This document shows positions 17,974-26,603 of a stretch of DNA of 64,000 nt, piece by piece; position 1 is the first letter of the stretch; each line of letters starts with the position of its first letter. A model generated the notes under the pieces. It did not search any database and was not told the origin of the DNA. It worked only from the letters and a program-made list of their open reading frames with translations. Origin of the DNA: JACCTH01 sp963761985. Its GTDB lineage: Bacteria; Actinomycetota; Acidimicrobiia; Spongiisociales; ZC4RG35. The stretch lies in contig CAVXIT010000006.1 in NCBI GenBank assembly GCA_963761985.1, positions 1-64,000 on the forward strand, read 5' to 3'. A program made the translations under genes and the position numbers.

Positions 17974-18782
17974 TTAGGTTTTGATTAGGCGGATCCGAGT
18001 TTGCGCTGCGCGGCGTTTTTGCGACCAAAGGAAGAGCAGCATCACCGAGACGGTGACAACAAAGATGATCGTGCCCCACACATTGACCTGGGGCGGAATG
18101 CCACGGCGGGCTGCGCCCCAGACCAAGAGGGAAAGTTTGGATGCTGCCGGCGAAGTGAAGTTGCAAACGACAAAGTCGTCAAGCGACAGTGCAAATCCGA
18201 GCAGAAAAGCGGCAAATACGCCCGGCATGATCATCGGCAGGGTGACGCTTGCGGAAAGTCAGCCATCGTCCGCATACAGATCCATCGATGCCTCCTCCAT
18301 ATGCCGATCGAAACCGACAATCCGGGCTCGCACCGTGGCGACGGCGTACGAAATGTTGAAGAGGATGTGCGGACCAAGATGGTGAAGAAGCCTGTGCCAA
18401 CTCGCATCGCGACAAAGAGCGCAAGTAGCGATGAACCCAACACAATCTCAGGGCTTGCCATCGGCAAGAAGAGAGAGATGTTGGTGGTCGCCCTGCCCCG
18501 AAAGCGGTAGCGGATAAGGCGAGCGCAATAAGGGTGCCGAGCACCGTCGCAAAGAGAGCCGAAAGCTGACAGCAATCACAAGGCTCGGCCATAAGCCCGT
18601 GGCATATCCTGGACCCGAAAGGGATCAAGCCAATGATCAGAGTGAATCCCTGCCAGCGAACATTGAAGCGGCCGCTGGTGGTCGTTGAACGAAAAGAGGA
18701 TGACGAGAACGACCGGCACGAACAGATATAGAAGGCCCAGTCCTAGGTAGGTCGGAAGACCCACCGGAAACGAGCGCGCCAT
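17974..18782 (-). CDS. potC: spermidine/putrescine ABC transporter inner-membrane protein PotC (many frameshifts)
   Basis: Read across at least five frame changes, the gene gives a MetI-type permease of about 270 residues: MARSFPVGLPTYLGLGLLYL, VPVVLVILFSFND, GRFNVRWQGFTL, VLGTLIALAL, ISLFLPMASPEIVLGSSLLA, the EAA-loop region IVGFDRHMEEASMDLYADD, PMIMPGVFAAFLLGFALSLD, DFVVCNFTSP and the tail to 17974. Order, spacing and the DDFV-NFT motif are those of PotC/YdcV. The start ATG overlaps the potB stop in TGATG. The frameshift density, about one per 130 bases, is the highest in the window. If the breaks are real the transporter is dead. Confidence 0.7.
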
Positions 18783-19667
18783 CAGGTCAGGAGTTCCTCG
18801 GTCCCAACCGACCGCACGTAAAGACCACAGGATCACGATGGCAGCATAAGGTCGAACGAGATCGCAGCTGCCGCCGGGTAGTCGACGACACTCAGGAATT
18901 TGTTCTCGATGACATTGCCAATCATGTTTGACTGCGGATTGCCAAGCAGTTGACTTCATGTAGTCGCCAGCAGCCGGAATAAAGGTCAAGAAGAGTTCCC
19001 GCGATGACTCCCGGCAAGGAAAGGGGCCAGGTCACCTTCCAGAAGGACGGTAAGCGGCTCCCATAAAGGTCATGCGGAAGCTTCCAACAATGATCGTCAA
19101 TCTTTTCCAGGGCGACATAGATGGGCAGGACCATGAACGGCAGCAGGTTGTAGGTCAGTCCAGCGAGCACCGCCACCGGGGTGGCCAGGAGGCGGCCGTT
19201 GGCCGGGCAGCACCCGATAGTCTGTCAGGTCGCACCACAACCCCGCCCTCGTCGGCCAGGATTATGCGCCAGGCCAGGTCCGGAGCAGGAACGGGACCAG
19301 AAACGGGCACAGGATCAGCACCAAGAAGAGGTCTTCAAGCGGCCGGTCCGCAAGGCGATCGCGTAGGCGAGCGGATAACCAATCAGAAGAGTGATCAGGG
19401 TGGCGACCCAGCGAAGAGCAGCGAACGCAAAAAGTGAGGCCCATAGGTGGTGAAGACCTGGATGTAGTTGTCCCAGGCCCAAGTGAATTCGAAGCCTGAC
19501 TGTCAAGAGAGCCCTCCTGCAATGCCGTCATGACCAACTGAATCAAAGGGAGGACAGAAGAAGATGAAAAGCCAGAGCAATCCCGGCAGGAGCAAAAGGT
19601 AGGGAACTCGTCGGCGTGCGGCCGGATATGCCCCCTGCCCGGCGACAGGCGGGGCAGTGACGGTCAT
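18782..19667 (-). CDS. potB: spermidine/putrescine ABC transporter inner-membrane protein PotB (frameshifted)
   Basis: It starts MTVTAPPVAGQGAYPAARRR and VPYLLLLPGLLWLFIFF, with the ATG inside an ATGA overlap with the potA stop. Further parts lie in other frames: LITLLIGYPLAYAIALRTGR, VLAGLTYNLLPFMVLPIYVA, ALEKIDDHCWKLPHDLYGS (EAA loop), FWKVTWPLSLPGVIAG and the end NVIENKFLSVVDYPAAAAIS ... YVRSVGTEELLT. These are the PotB/YdcU signatures of a polyamine permease that pairs with PotC. At least four indels are needed. It transports substrate handed over by PotD, powered by PotA. Confidence 0.7.
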
Positions 19668-20755
19668 CCAGTGACACCAAAAGTATGTTCAGGATTCCAG
19701 GCGGCAAGCACGCTTCGCCGGGAGCGAACCTGCGGTCGTCGAGGTTCTGGACCACAACTGCAAATTCGCCGACCGGAGGCAGTTCGACCAAGTAGTGAGT
19801 GCTGAAACGCCAATAAAGCTGGCGTCCCTGACCTTCCAGGCACGCGATTGACTGGAGCGGTTTCGTCGCTTGGGTAAGTACAGCTTGATCTTCTCCGGCC
19901 GGACACCGACTTGGACTTCTCGCGGTCACCATGCAGTTTCTTCGGATTGCAACGAATCATGCTGCCGCACCGTTAACACGACAGTTCCGATCCCCATCTA
20001 GTGTTCCGCTCATGAGGTTGGAAGCGCCAAGGAAGCCGGCGACAAAAGCGGTACGAGGATCTTCGTAGATCTCCGTCGGAGCACCAATCCGCTCGATCTG
20101 TCCATTGTGCATCACCGCAATGATGTCGGCCATGGTCATGGCCTCTTCCTGATCATGAGTCACATGGATGAATGTGATGCCTACTTCCTGCTGGATCCGC
20201 TTGAGTTCGATTTGCATTTCTTTGCGGAGCTTCAAATCAAGAGCGCCAAACGGCTCGTCAAGGAGCAGGACCCGCGGATGGTTGACGAGTGCCCGCGCCA
20301 AGGCGACACGCTGTTGTTGGCCCCCCGACAATTGGCGCGGTTTGCTATGCTCGCGGCCGCTCAGCTGAACCAGTTCAACCACGTCTCCCACTCGTTGGTT
20401 GACCTCGGGCTTCGATTCCCTTTCGTCTCAGCCCAAAAGCGATGTTCTCGAAAATGCTAAGGTGGGGAAACAAGGCGTAGCTCTGGAAAACAGTGTTGAC
20501 CGGCCGCTTGTAAGGCTTGAGACCGGTTACGTCTTCCCCATGCAACCTGATAGTGCCCGAGGTAGGAGTTTCGAAGCCGCCGATCATCCGCAGCGTTGTC
20601 GTCTTCCCACACCCGCTCGGACCGAGAAGTGCGAAGAAATAGCCGTCACCGATCGAAAGCTCAAGGTCCTCCACAGCACTGAAGTCTGAGAAATGTTTGG
20701 TCACCCCGACTAATTCGACGGCGGGAGTCTGCTGAGACATTGCCGGTGTCGTCAC
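19664..20755 (-). CDS. potA: spermidine/putrescine ABC transporter ATP-binding protein PotA (frameshifted)
   Basis: The ATPase starts at GTG 20755 in a GTGA overlap with the potD stop. It has Walker A GPSGCGKTTTLRMIGGFETP, Q-loop NTVFQSYALFPHLS, then after a frame change near 20385 the ABC signature LSGGQQQRVALARALV, Walker B VLLLDEPFGALD and switch HVTHDQEEAM. Near 19970 the frame breaks again and the C-terminal TOBE-like region (IGVSTHYLVELPPVGEFAVV) is spread over two frames to 19664. Reconstructed length, about 363 residues, is normal. It energises PotB/PotC. Confidence 0.82.
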
Positions 20756-21985
20756 AATCCGACAGCGGCCGCGAACGCCTCGGTCACGGTTCTCTCCTCC
20801 TCCTCACTAAACGCTTTGACGCCGCGGGCTTGGGCTAGCACTTCTTCGCTTGGAAAGATGAGAGGCTCTTCTGCCAGGCTGGGGTCGATCTCACTAATCG
20901 CCTCTTGCACTCCCTCCACGGGAGTCATGTACAGGATGTAAGCCGCGAGTTCGGCGGCGTTCACCGGGTCGTAGTAGAAATTCATCCACGCTTCCGCGTT
21001 GGCTTTATTCTCTGCTCCCTTCGGGATCATCATGTTGTCGGTACCGATCCGGAACCCTTCCGTGGGAAACGCAAACCGCAATGACGGAAAGTCCGCTTGG
21101 TTGGCAACGATGTCACCGGAATAGGCGAGCGATATTGCGAGGTCTCCAGTCTGGAGGGCGTCGAGGTAATCGTTGCCATAGATATCCCTGATCTGGCCAG
21201 AGTCGATCGCTTCCTTGACTCTTGCTGCTGCATCGACCCAGTCCTCGACACTGGCAGTTTCAGGATCCTTTCCATCCATGAGCAAAAAGATGGTGAGGGT
21301 GTCGTCGTAACCTTCGAGCAATCCGACCTTGCCAGCGAACTCTGGGTCGAGAAGGTCCTGTAGCGACGTGATCTCGCGGCCGGTTTGGTCGATGTCGTAG
21401 CCGATTCCGGTAAAGAACGTTTGCCATGGGAGGGTGTAATCGCGGTCCGGGTCGAACTCGCGGTTCTGCAGACCCGCAACCAGGTTGGGCGTGCGGGATG
21501 TTTGCTTTGTCGAGCTTCTCTAAGTAATCAAGCCGGATCAGTCTGGCGGCATAGTGATCGGTGAGCACCGTCAGGTCGATGCCAATTGCCTGGCCGGCGG
21601 CAAGCTGCGCCTGATATTTGCCAAACCACTCCTCGTTCGAGTTGACGCCTTCGGTGTAAGTCACGTCGATCCCGGTCTCATCCTCGAAACGCGAGATCGT
21701 CGGATAGTCGCCGTTCTCATCTATGTCGATGTACTCGATCCAGTTGTCGACGTAGAGCTCACCGCCGCCTGAGGCACCGGTATCGCCGGTGGTCCCATCC
21801 GTGGCGGTGCCTTCGCCACAGGCGGCGAGCAGGGCGGGACCGCCGAGCATGAGGACTCCTCCGGCGCCGACCTTGCGCAGGAATTCCCGGCGATCGATGC
21901 GGTTGGTCATGAGCATCGAGATCAGGACATCCCGATTGCCCCTAATAACTCGACGATTGCCTCGAATCAGTCTCTTAGCTGCCAT
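20752..21985 (-). CDS. potD: polyamine-binding lipoprotein PotD (frameshifted)
   Basis: The N-terminus contains a twin-arginine and lipobox signal (RIDRREFLRKVGAG ... GPALLAACGEG), followed by a Thr/Gly linker. The mature protein starts ELYVDNWIEYIDIDE, like other PotD/PotF proteins, with TGIDVTYTEGVNSNEEWFGK. The frame breaks near 21500 and again near 21370; between them NREFDPDRDYTLPWQTFFTG is out of frame. The last 189 codons are intact (LEGYDDTLTIFLLMDGKDPE ... NDYLDALQTGDLAISLAYSG). It captures putrescine or spermidine outside the membrane and is first in the potDABC set. Confidence 0.82.
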
Positions 21986-22041
21986 TAATACTCCTCGTCA
22001 GAAAGGGGCCGGATAGGGGGCCCGCAGCCGATGATAAGCGG

Positions 22042-22683
22042 CTAGCCGGCAGCGGCGTCGGTCCCAAACTCCGGGTTGTCCCACACGATGAGGGCTGAGT
22101 CACCCCCGGTCATTTCGTCATGGAGATAGCCCTTGAGCAGGGTGACGATTCGAAACCCGTTCTCCATCTGAAAGGTGAGCGTCGGGTCGTAGAGCTCGCC
22201 TTGGCGCACCTTTTCGAGATATTCGTCCGTGCTCATTTCCTGGCGGTAGGCGGCATAACCCGGCATGTGGCCGCCGGCGATGATGCCTCGCTTGTGGTGT
22301 CTTCGCACCAGGTCCTTGCGAGCTTCGTAGAGCATGCGCCCGATGCCTCGCCGCCGATATTCGGGATGGGTAGCCATGTCGGTCCCGTAGTACCAGGCCC
22401 CGTTCGGGTCGTGGTTTCCGCACTGGTGCTCGCCGGTGATGCCGGCGATGGTGTGTTGGGGGTGGTCGAAGTCGAAATCGAGAAAGATTCCGGCTCCCTG
22501 GCCCACGACCCGGTCACCGTCGAGCACGACCACGAAGCCCTCCGGAAAAGTTTCGCTGTAGGCGACGATGTCGGGTTCGCTCAGCAGCTCGGACGGAGAG
22601 GCGTAGGGAAAGGCGGCGAGCTCCAGCGCGGCGCATTGCGCCGCGAGCTTCTTGGTGAGGTTGACAAGCCGGAGCTCGCTCAC
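22042..22683 (-). CDS. GNAT acetyltransferase of the type found fused to C-N hydrolases
   Basis: The 213-residue acetyl-CoA transferase has ATHPEYRRRGIGRMLYEARK (acetyl-CoA loop), IIAGGHMPGYAAYRQEMSTD and DPTLTFQMENGFRIVTLLKG. These last two blocks are characteristic of the GNAT half of bifunctional GNAT/carbon-nitrogen hydrolase proteins; here the hydrolase half is absent. Its ATG overlaps the stop of the C45 peptidase gene in ATGA, so the two are translationally coupled. It is followed by potD after 56 bases. The position between a penicillin-acylase-like hydrolase and a polyamine importer suggests acetylation of a polyamine or related amine; the substrate is not proven. Confidence 0.8.
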   Translation of the reverse strand: MSELRLVNLTKKLAAQCAALELAAFPYASPSELLSEPDIVAYSETFPEGFVVVLDGDRVVGQGAGIFLDFDFDHPQHTIAGITGEHQCGNHDPNGAWYYGTDMATHPEYRRRGIGRMLYEARKDLVRRHHKRGIIAGGHMPGYAAYRQEMSTDEYLEKVRQGELYDPTLTFQMENGFRIVTLLKGYLHDEMTGGDSALIVWDNPEFGTDAAAG

Positions 22684-23756
22684 ACCGAGAACTCCTCAAA
22701 GTCGTTCTCTGACGGCAAACCCCAACAGGCCCACATCTCGCCACTCTTGGGACGCATGATCACAGCCCCTGACGACTCGGTGTGGTGCGGCGGTTCCGAT
22801 CGGCGGCAGATGGCATCAGGGTCTCTGGTAAGAGCGATCAGGTCGTCGACATCGATGTTTTCGGCGGCCAGCGCGGTTTCGGCGCGAGCGAGCCGGGCGA
22901 GCGACGAGGCAAGAAGGTCGGGAGGACGGGTGGCCTCGGATGCCTGGGCTTTTTCGTCAAGAGCGTGATTGGTATGGATAAGCGGCTGTTGCTCGAGCTT
23001 CGTTACCGCCCGATAGCCGACCATTGCTTCGACATTGAACCCGGTGCCCGTCGAATCAAACAACAAGTAGTTGTGAGCCCCGGCGAGATCGGCTTCAAGG
23101 ATTGCGCCCAGGGCGTCTCCGATTGACGTCTGGGTCAAGGCCTTGCGAACGACAAAGGGCCACGTGACACCGGGCTTTCCATTTGACGCAGTGAGGTTGT
23201 TGATCCCGATCGCGATTCCGGCCTCGTTCATGCCGATCTGGCCGAGACAGCCCACCGTCGAAAACACCAACGAGGCCGGGCCGGTGTCGGGTTCGACTCG
23301 CAACAGGAAGGCGTGTTCCGTAGCGCTGTCATGCATGTCCCAGGTTTGGGCGAGATAACCAGATCCGTCGGCCAGGTGGTCGGGCACGATCACCGCCGTG
23401 CAATCGTCCTCCTCGGGAACCTCGGTGGCACCCGCGGCGCGGACAACGTCCACAAAGTCAGTGAAACCGGAAACGATCAGGATTTCCTCTTCGCTCAGAT
23501 TGGTGGCCGCAGCCAGCGCCGTCATTTCTTCGAATAGATCGGCGTCATACGCCCGATGGGCGCTCAGCATGCCCGCGGCCAGTCCCAATGCATCCTCGGT
23601 GTTAGCTGGTCGGCCCGCCCAGCTGCCGTTCGAGGCAAGGCGCAGCCGTTCAGCGGCGTAGCGGCGGATCTCGGAATAAAAGGCGGCACCGTGCACCGCG
23701 CCGCGATGCGCTCCTGCTCCGGTCGCCTCAAGGACGCGTATCGGCCGGTCCTTCAT
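22680..23756 (-). CDS. C45-family Ntn hydrolase (acyl-CoA:6-aminopenicillanate acyltransferase-like)
   Basis: The 358-residue protein has the C45/AAT layout: an N-terminal helical segment (RGAVHGAAFYSEIRRYAAER) and the nucleophile Cys119 in EEDDCTAVIV, which would become the N-terminal residue after self-cleavage. Then come GYLAQTWDMHDSATEHAFLL, STVGCLGQIGMNEAGIAIGI and NNLTASNGKPGVTWPFVVRK. Members hydrolyse or transfer acyl groups on amides. It lies 13 bases after the GabD-like gene and overlaps the GNAT gene, so it belongs to the GABA/polyamine operon and may hydrolyse an acylated polyamine or GABA amide. Substrate assignment is inference; the family call is firm. Confidence 0.85.
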   Translation of the reverse strand: MKDRPIRVLEATGAGAHRGAVHGAAFYSEIRRYAAERLRLASNGSWAGRPANTEDALGLAAGMLSAHRAYDADLFEEMTALAAATNLSEEEILIVSGFTDFVDVVRAAGATEVPEEDDCTAVIVPDHLADGSGYLAQTWDMHDSATEHAFLLRVEPDTGPASLVFSTVGCLGQIGMNEAGIAIGINNLTASNGKPGVTWPFVVRKALTQTSIGDALGAILEADLAGAHNYLLFDSTGTGFNVEAMVGYRAVTKLEQQPLIHTNHALDEKAQASEATRPPDLLASSLARLARAETALAAENIDVDDLIALTRDPDAICRRSEPPHHTESSGAVIMRPKSGEMWACWGLPSENDFEEFSV

Positions 23757-23769
23757 CCGAGCCGTCCCC

Positions 23770-25203
23770 TCACTTCACGCCGCCGATGTATCTCGTCCTA
23801 GGTTCGAGATATTCGTAAACGCCTTCCATCCCCGACTCGCGGCCCAAACCCGATTGCTTGACTCCGCCGAAGGGCGCTTCCGGCGTCGCCACCGCCCAGT
23901 CGTTGATCGCCACCATCCCGTAGTCGAGCTCCTCAGAGAGGCGGATGGCAGTGTTGAGATCGTTCGTATGAACGAAGGCCGCCAATCCATACTCGGTCTT
24001 GTTCGCCATCTCGATCACATCGTTCACCGAATTGAACGGGATCATCGGCATCACCGGCCCGAAAATCTCTTCATCGTGGAGCGGGGTACCCGGAGCGACG
24101 TCGGAGACAACCGTCGGCTGGAAAAAGTAGCCCTTGCGGTCGAGCCGCTCGCCGCCCGTCAACACTTTGGCCCCCGCGTCGACCGACTCGTTGACAATTC
24201 TTTCCACCCGATCCCGCTGGATGGAGTTGATCAACGGCCCGACGGTGGTGCTTGGATCGCTTCCGTCTCCGACCACATGGCCCTCAGCTGCGGTGACCGC
24301 CGCCGAGGAGAACTCGTCGACCATTTCCTCATGGACATAGAAGCGCTGGGGAGCGACACACACCTGACCGGCATTCCGCACCTTCGTCGTCACTCCGGCC
24401 TGCGCGATCTCGGCGGCGTCACCGGCATCGGGAAAAATGATCACCGGGGCATTGCCTCCCATCTCGAGGGCGAGACGAGTGACGGTGCGCGAGGCGCCAT
24501 CCATCAGGATCTTTCCCACCCGGGTCGAACCGGTGAAACTGATCTTGCGACAACGAGGATCGTCCAGAAACTCCTGGCCGATGCTTGCGGGCTCGCCATT
24601 GACAAGATTGAGGACTCCCGCCGGAAGCCCGGCTTCCTCAAGGCAGGAGGCGATAAGCATCGCCGAACGAGGTGTGTATTCACTCGGCCGCGACACGACG
24701 GTACACCCGGCGGCGAGCGCAGAGCTGATCGCACGGGCCTGGTTGTAGACCGGAAAGTTCCACGCTGTGATCAGCCCGACCACGCCGACCGGCCGATAGA
24801 AGACGTCGATCCGACGCCCCTCGATTCGGGCCGGGATCGACCTGCCGTAGATCCGTTTCGCTTCCTCGGCTGCCCAAAGGAAGTAGTTCGGACAGGACAA
24901 CCACTCCCCCTTGGCTTGCTCCTGCGGTTTTCCAGACTCCTCCGTGGTGATCGCGGCGAACTTGTCGGCTCGCTCTTTCAGCAGTGCCGCCGCCTTTTCC
25001 AGGAACTTGGCGCGCTGATACGGATTGGTGTGGCTCCACGATGCAAAGGCCTCGTGCGCCGCGTTGAGAGCGATGCGCGCGTCAACCACGTCGCCGAAGG
25101 GCACCTGTTCGATGACATCCTCGGTTGCCGGGTTGATCAGATCCCACACCCCGCCTGCCTGGGCTGGAAGCCACTCCCCGGCAATGAACTGGCCGTACTT
25201 CAC
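23770..25203 (-). CDS. succinate-semialdehyde dehydrogenase-like aldehyde dehydrogenase (GabD-like)
   Basis: The intact 477-residue NAD(P) aldehyde dehydrogenase starts MKYGQFIAGEWLPAQAGGVW and has TAWNFPVYNQARA, FTGSTRVGKILMDGA, the general base Glu in LALEMGGNAPVII, catalytic Cys in KVRNAGQVCVAPQRF and PEAPFGGVKQSGLGRESG near the end. Its ATG overlaps the gabT stop in ATGA, which strongly suggests it oxidises the succinate semialdehyde made by the aminotransferase. It shares the fold with the enzyme at 14430 but is clearly a different subfamily. Confidence 0.87.
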   Translation of the reverse strand: MKYGQFIAGEWLPAQAGGVWDLINPATEDVIEQVPFGDVVDARIALNAAHEAFASWSHTNPYQRAKFLEKAAALLKERADKFAAITTEESGKPQEQAKGEWLSCPNYFLWAAEEAKRIYGRSIPARIEGRRIDVFYRPVGVVGLITAWNFPVYNQARAISSALAAGCTVVSRPSEYTPRSAMLIASCLEEAGLPAGVLNLVNGEPASIGQEFLDDPRCRKISFTGSTRVGKILMDGASRTVTRLALEMGGNAPVIIFPDAGDAAEIAQAGVTTKVRNAGQVCVAPQRFYVHEEMVDEFSSAAVTAAEGHVVGDGSDPSTTVGPLINSIQRDRVERIVNESVDAGAKVLTGGERLDRKGYFFQPTVVSDVAPGTPLHDEEIFGPVMPMIPFNSVNDVIEMANKTEYGLAAFVHTNDLNTAIRLSEELDYGMVAINDWAVATPEAPFGGVKQSGLGRESGMEGVYEYLEPRTRYIGGVK

Positions 25204-26579
25204 TTTTGCCCTCCGAGGTCGGCGGCGACCTGTGCCACGGACTCCTCGACAACGTCGAGCGCTTCATCCAACAATGCATCGCTGATATCGAGGGCAGGGA
25301 GAAAGCGCACGCAGTTCGAATAAAGGCCGGCGCGGATGGTGATGACGCCACGTTTGGTCGTTTCGGCCGTCACCGCCGCCGTGGCCTCCATCCAGGGGGA
25401 CTTGGCTTTGGCGTCTTTGACAAACTCCATCACCAGCATCGACCCCAGTCCCCGCACGTCGCCGATCAGATCCGGATGCTTGTCCTTGATGGCTTCCAGG
25501 CGAGCCCGTAGGTGCTGGCCGATCTCGGCCGATCTTGCCAAGAAATCGGGCGAGCTGATCTGGTCAATCGCGGCCAGGGCGGCGACACAGGAAAGCGGGT
25601 TGCCTGAGTAGGTGCCGCCCAGCCCACCAGGGTGCGGAGCATCCATGACCTCGGCCCGTCCGACCACCGCGGAGAGCGGCATCCCGGCGGCGAGCGATTT
25701 CGCCGTCGTCAGAAGGTCAGGCACCACTTCGGCATGGTCGATGGCCCAAAGCTTTCCCGTGCGACCCATCCCCGCCTGGATTTCATCGGCGACAAGCAAA
25801 ATGCCGTGCTGATCGGCCAGCTGCCGCAGCTTTTGCAACCACACGAACGGAGCGACCACGAAACCGCCCTCCCCCTGCACCGGCTCAACAACGATCGCGG
25901 CAACGTGGGAAGGATCGACCTGAGCCATGAATGAATGGTCAAGGAGCGAGAGATGCCAATCGACGAAGCTGTCCTCGCTCATCCCGTCGGGGCGGCGGTA
26001 GACGTTCGGGTATGGGAACCGGTAGATCTCGGGAGCGAAGGGTCCGAACCCCTTCTTGAAGAGGTTGAACTTCGAGGTCATCGACATGGTCAGGTTGGTG
26101 CGGCCGTGGTAGCCGCCCTCGAAGACGACGATTCCCTGCCGCTTCTGATAGCTGCGGGAGATATGTACTGCGGTTTCCACCGCCTCCGCGCCGGTATTCA
26201 TCAAGACCGTCTTCTTGGCAAAGGCGCCCGGGGCAAGAGCGTTGAGTCGCTCGGCGACGGCGACAAAAGACTCGTAAGTCGAGACGATGGCGCACATGTG
26301 GATGAGTTGCGCGGCTTGCTCTTGCAAAGCAGCCACCACCAGTTCAGGTGTGTGCCCGACCGCGAGGACGCCTATGCCGCCGGCCAGGTCGATGAACTGG
26401 TTGCCATCCACATCGGTGACGAGGCTGCCATGAGCCGAGGCGACGCTGATCGGCGTCAACCGGGCGTTGCCCGGAGGTATGGCCGCTTCCCGCCGCGCGA
26501 TGATGGCCTGGCTCTTGGGGCCGGGAATGTCGGTGACGAGCCGGATCCCGCCAAGCTGGACTATTGGGGTCGTGGTCAT
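25200..26579 (-). CDS. gabT: 4-aminobutyrate aminotransferase
   Basis: The 459-residue class III PLP aminotransferase has FIDLAGGIGVLAVGHTPELV, LMNTGAEAVETAVHISRSYQ (phosphate loop), FEGGYHGRTNLTMSMTSKFN, LVADEIQAGMGRTGKLWAID (cofactor Asp) and the PLP Lys in TTAKSLAAGMPLSAVVG. YHGRT and EIQ-GMGRTG are typical of GabT. It moves the amino group of GABA to 2-oxoglutarate, giving succinate semialdehyde. It is first of the gabT-dehydrogenase-C45-GNAT-pot series on the minus strand and overlaps the next gene in ATGA. Other omega-amino acid substrates are possible. Confidence 0.9.
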   Translation of the reverse strand: MTTTPIVQLGGIRLVTDIPGPKSQAIIARREAAIPPGNARLTPISVASAHGSLVTDVDGNQFIDLAGGIGVLAVGHTPELVVAALQEQAAQLIHMCAIVSTYESFVAVAERLNALAPGAFAKKTVLMNTGAEAVETAVHISRSYQKRQGIVVFEGGYHGRTNLTMSMTSKFNLFKKGFGPFAPEIYRFPYPNVYRRPDGMSEDSFVDWHLSLLDHSFMAQVDPSHVAAIVVEPVQGEGGFVVAPFVWLQKLRQLADQHGILLVADEIQAGMGRTGKLWAIDHAEVVPDLLTTAKSLAAGMPLSAVVGRAEVMDAPHPGGLGGTYSGNPLSCVAALAAIDQISSPDFLARSAEIGQHLRARLEAIKDKHPDLIGDVRGLGSMLVMEFVKDAKAKSPWMEATAAVTAETTKRGVITIRAGLYSNCVRFLPALDISDALLDEALDVVEESVAQVAADLGGQK

Positions 26580-26603
26580 TGGTGGCGTTCCTTGATCAAC
26601 GGA

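Noticed and set aside
23854..25323. 489-codon open frame antisense to the GabD-like gene
   Set aside because: Composition is His/Arg/Asp-rich shadow sequence with no start signal; the opposite strand has an intact aldehyde dehydrogenase.
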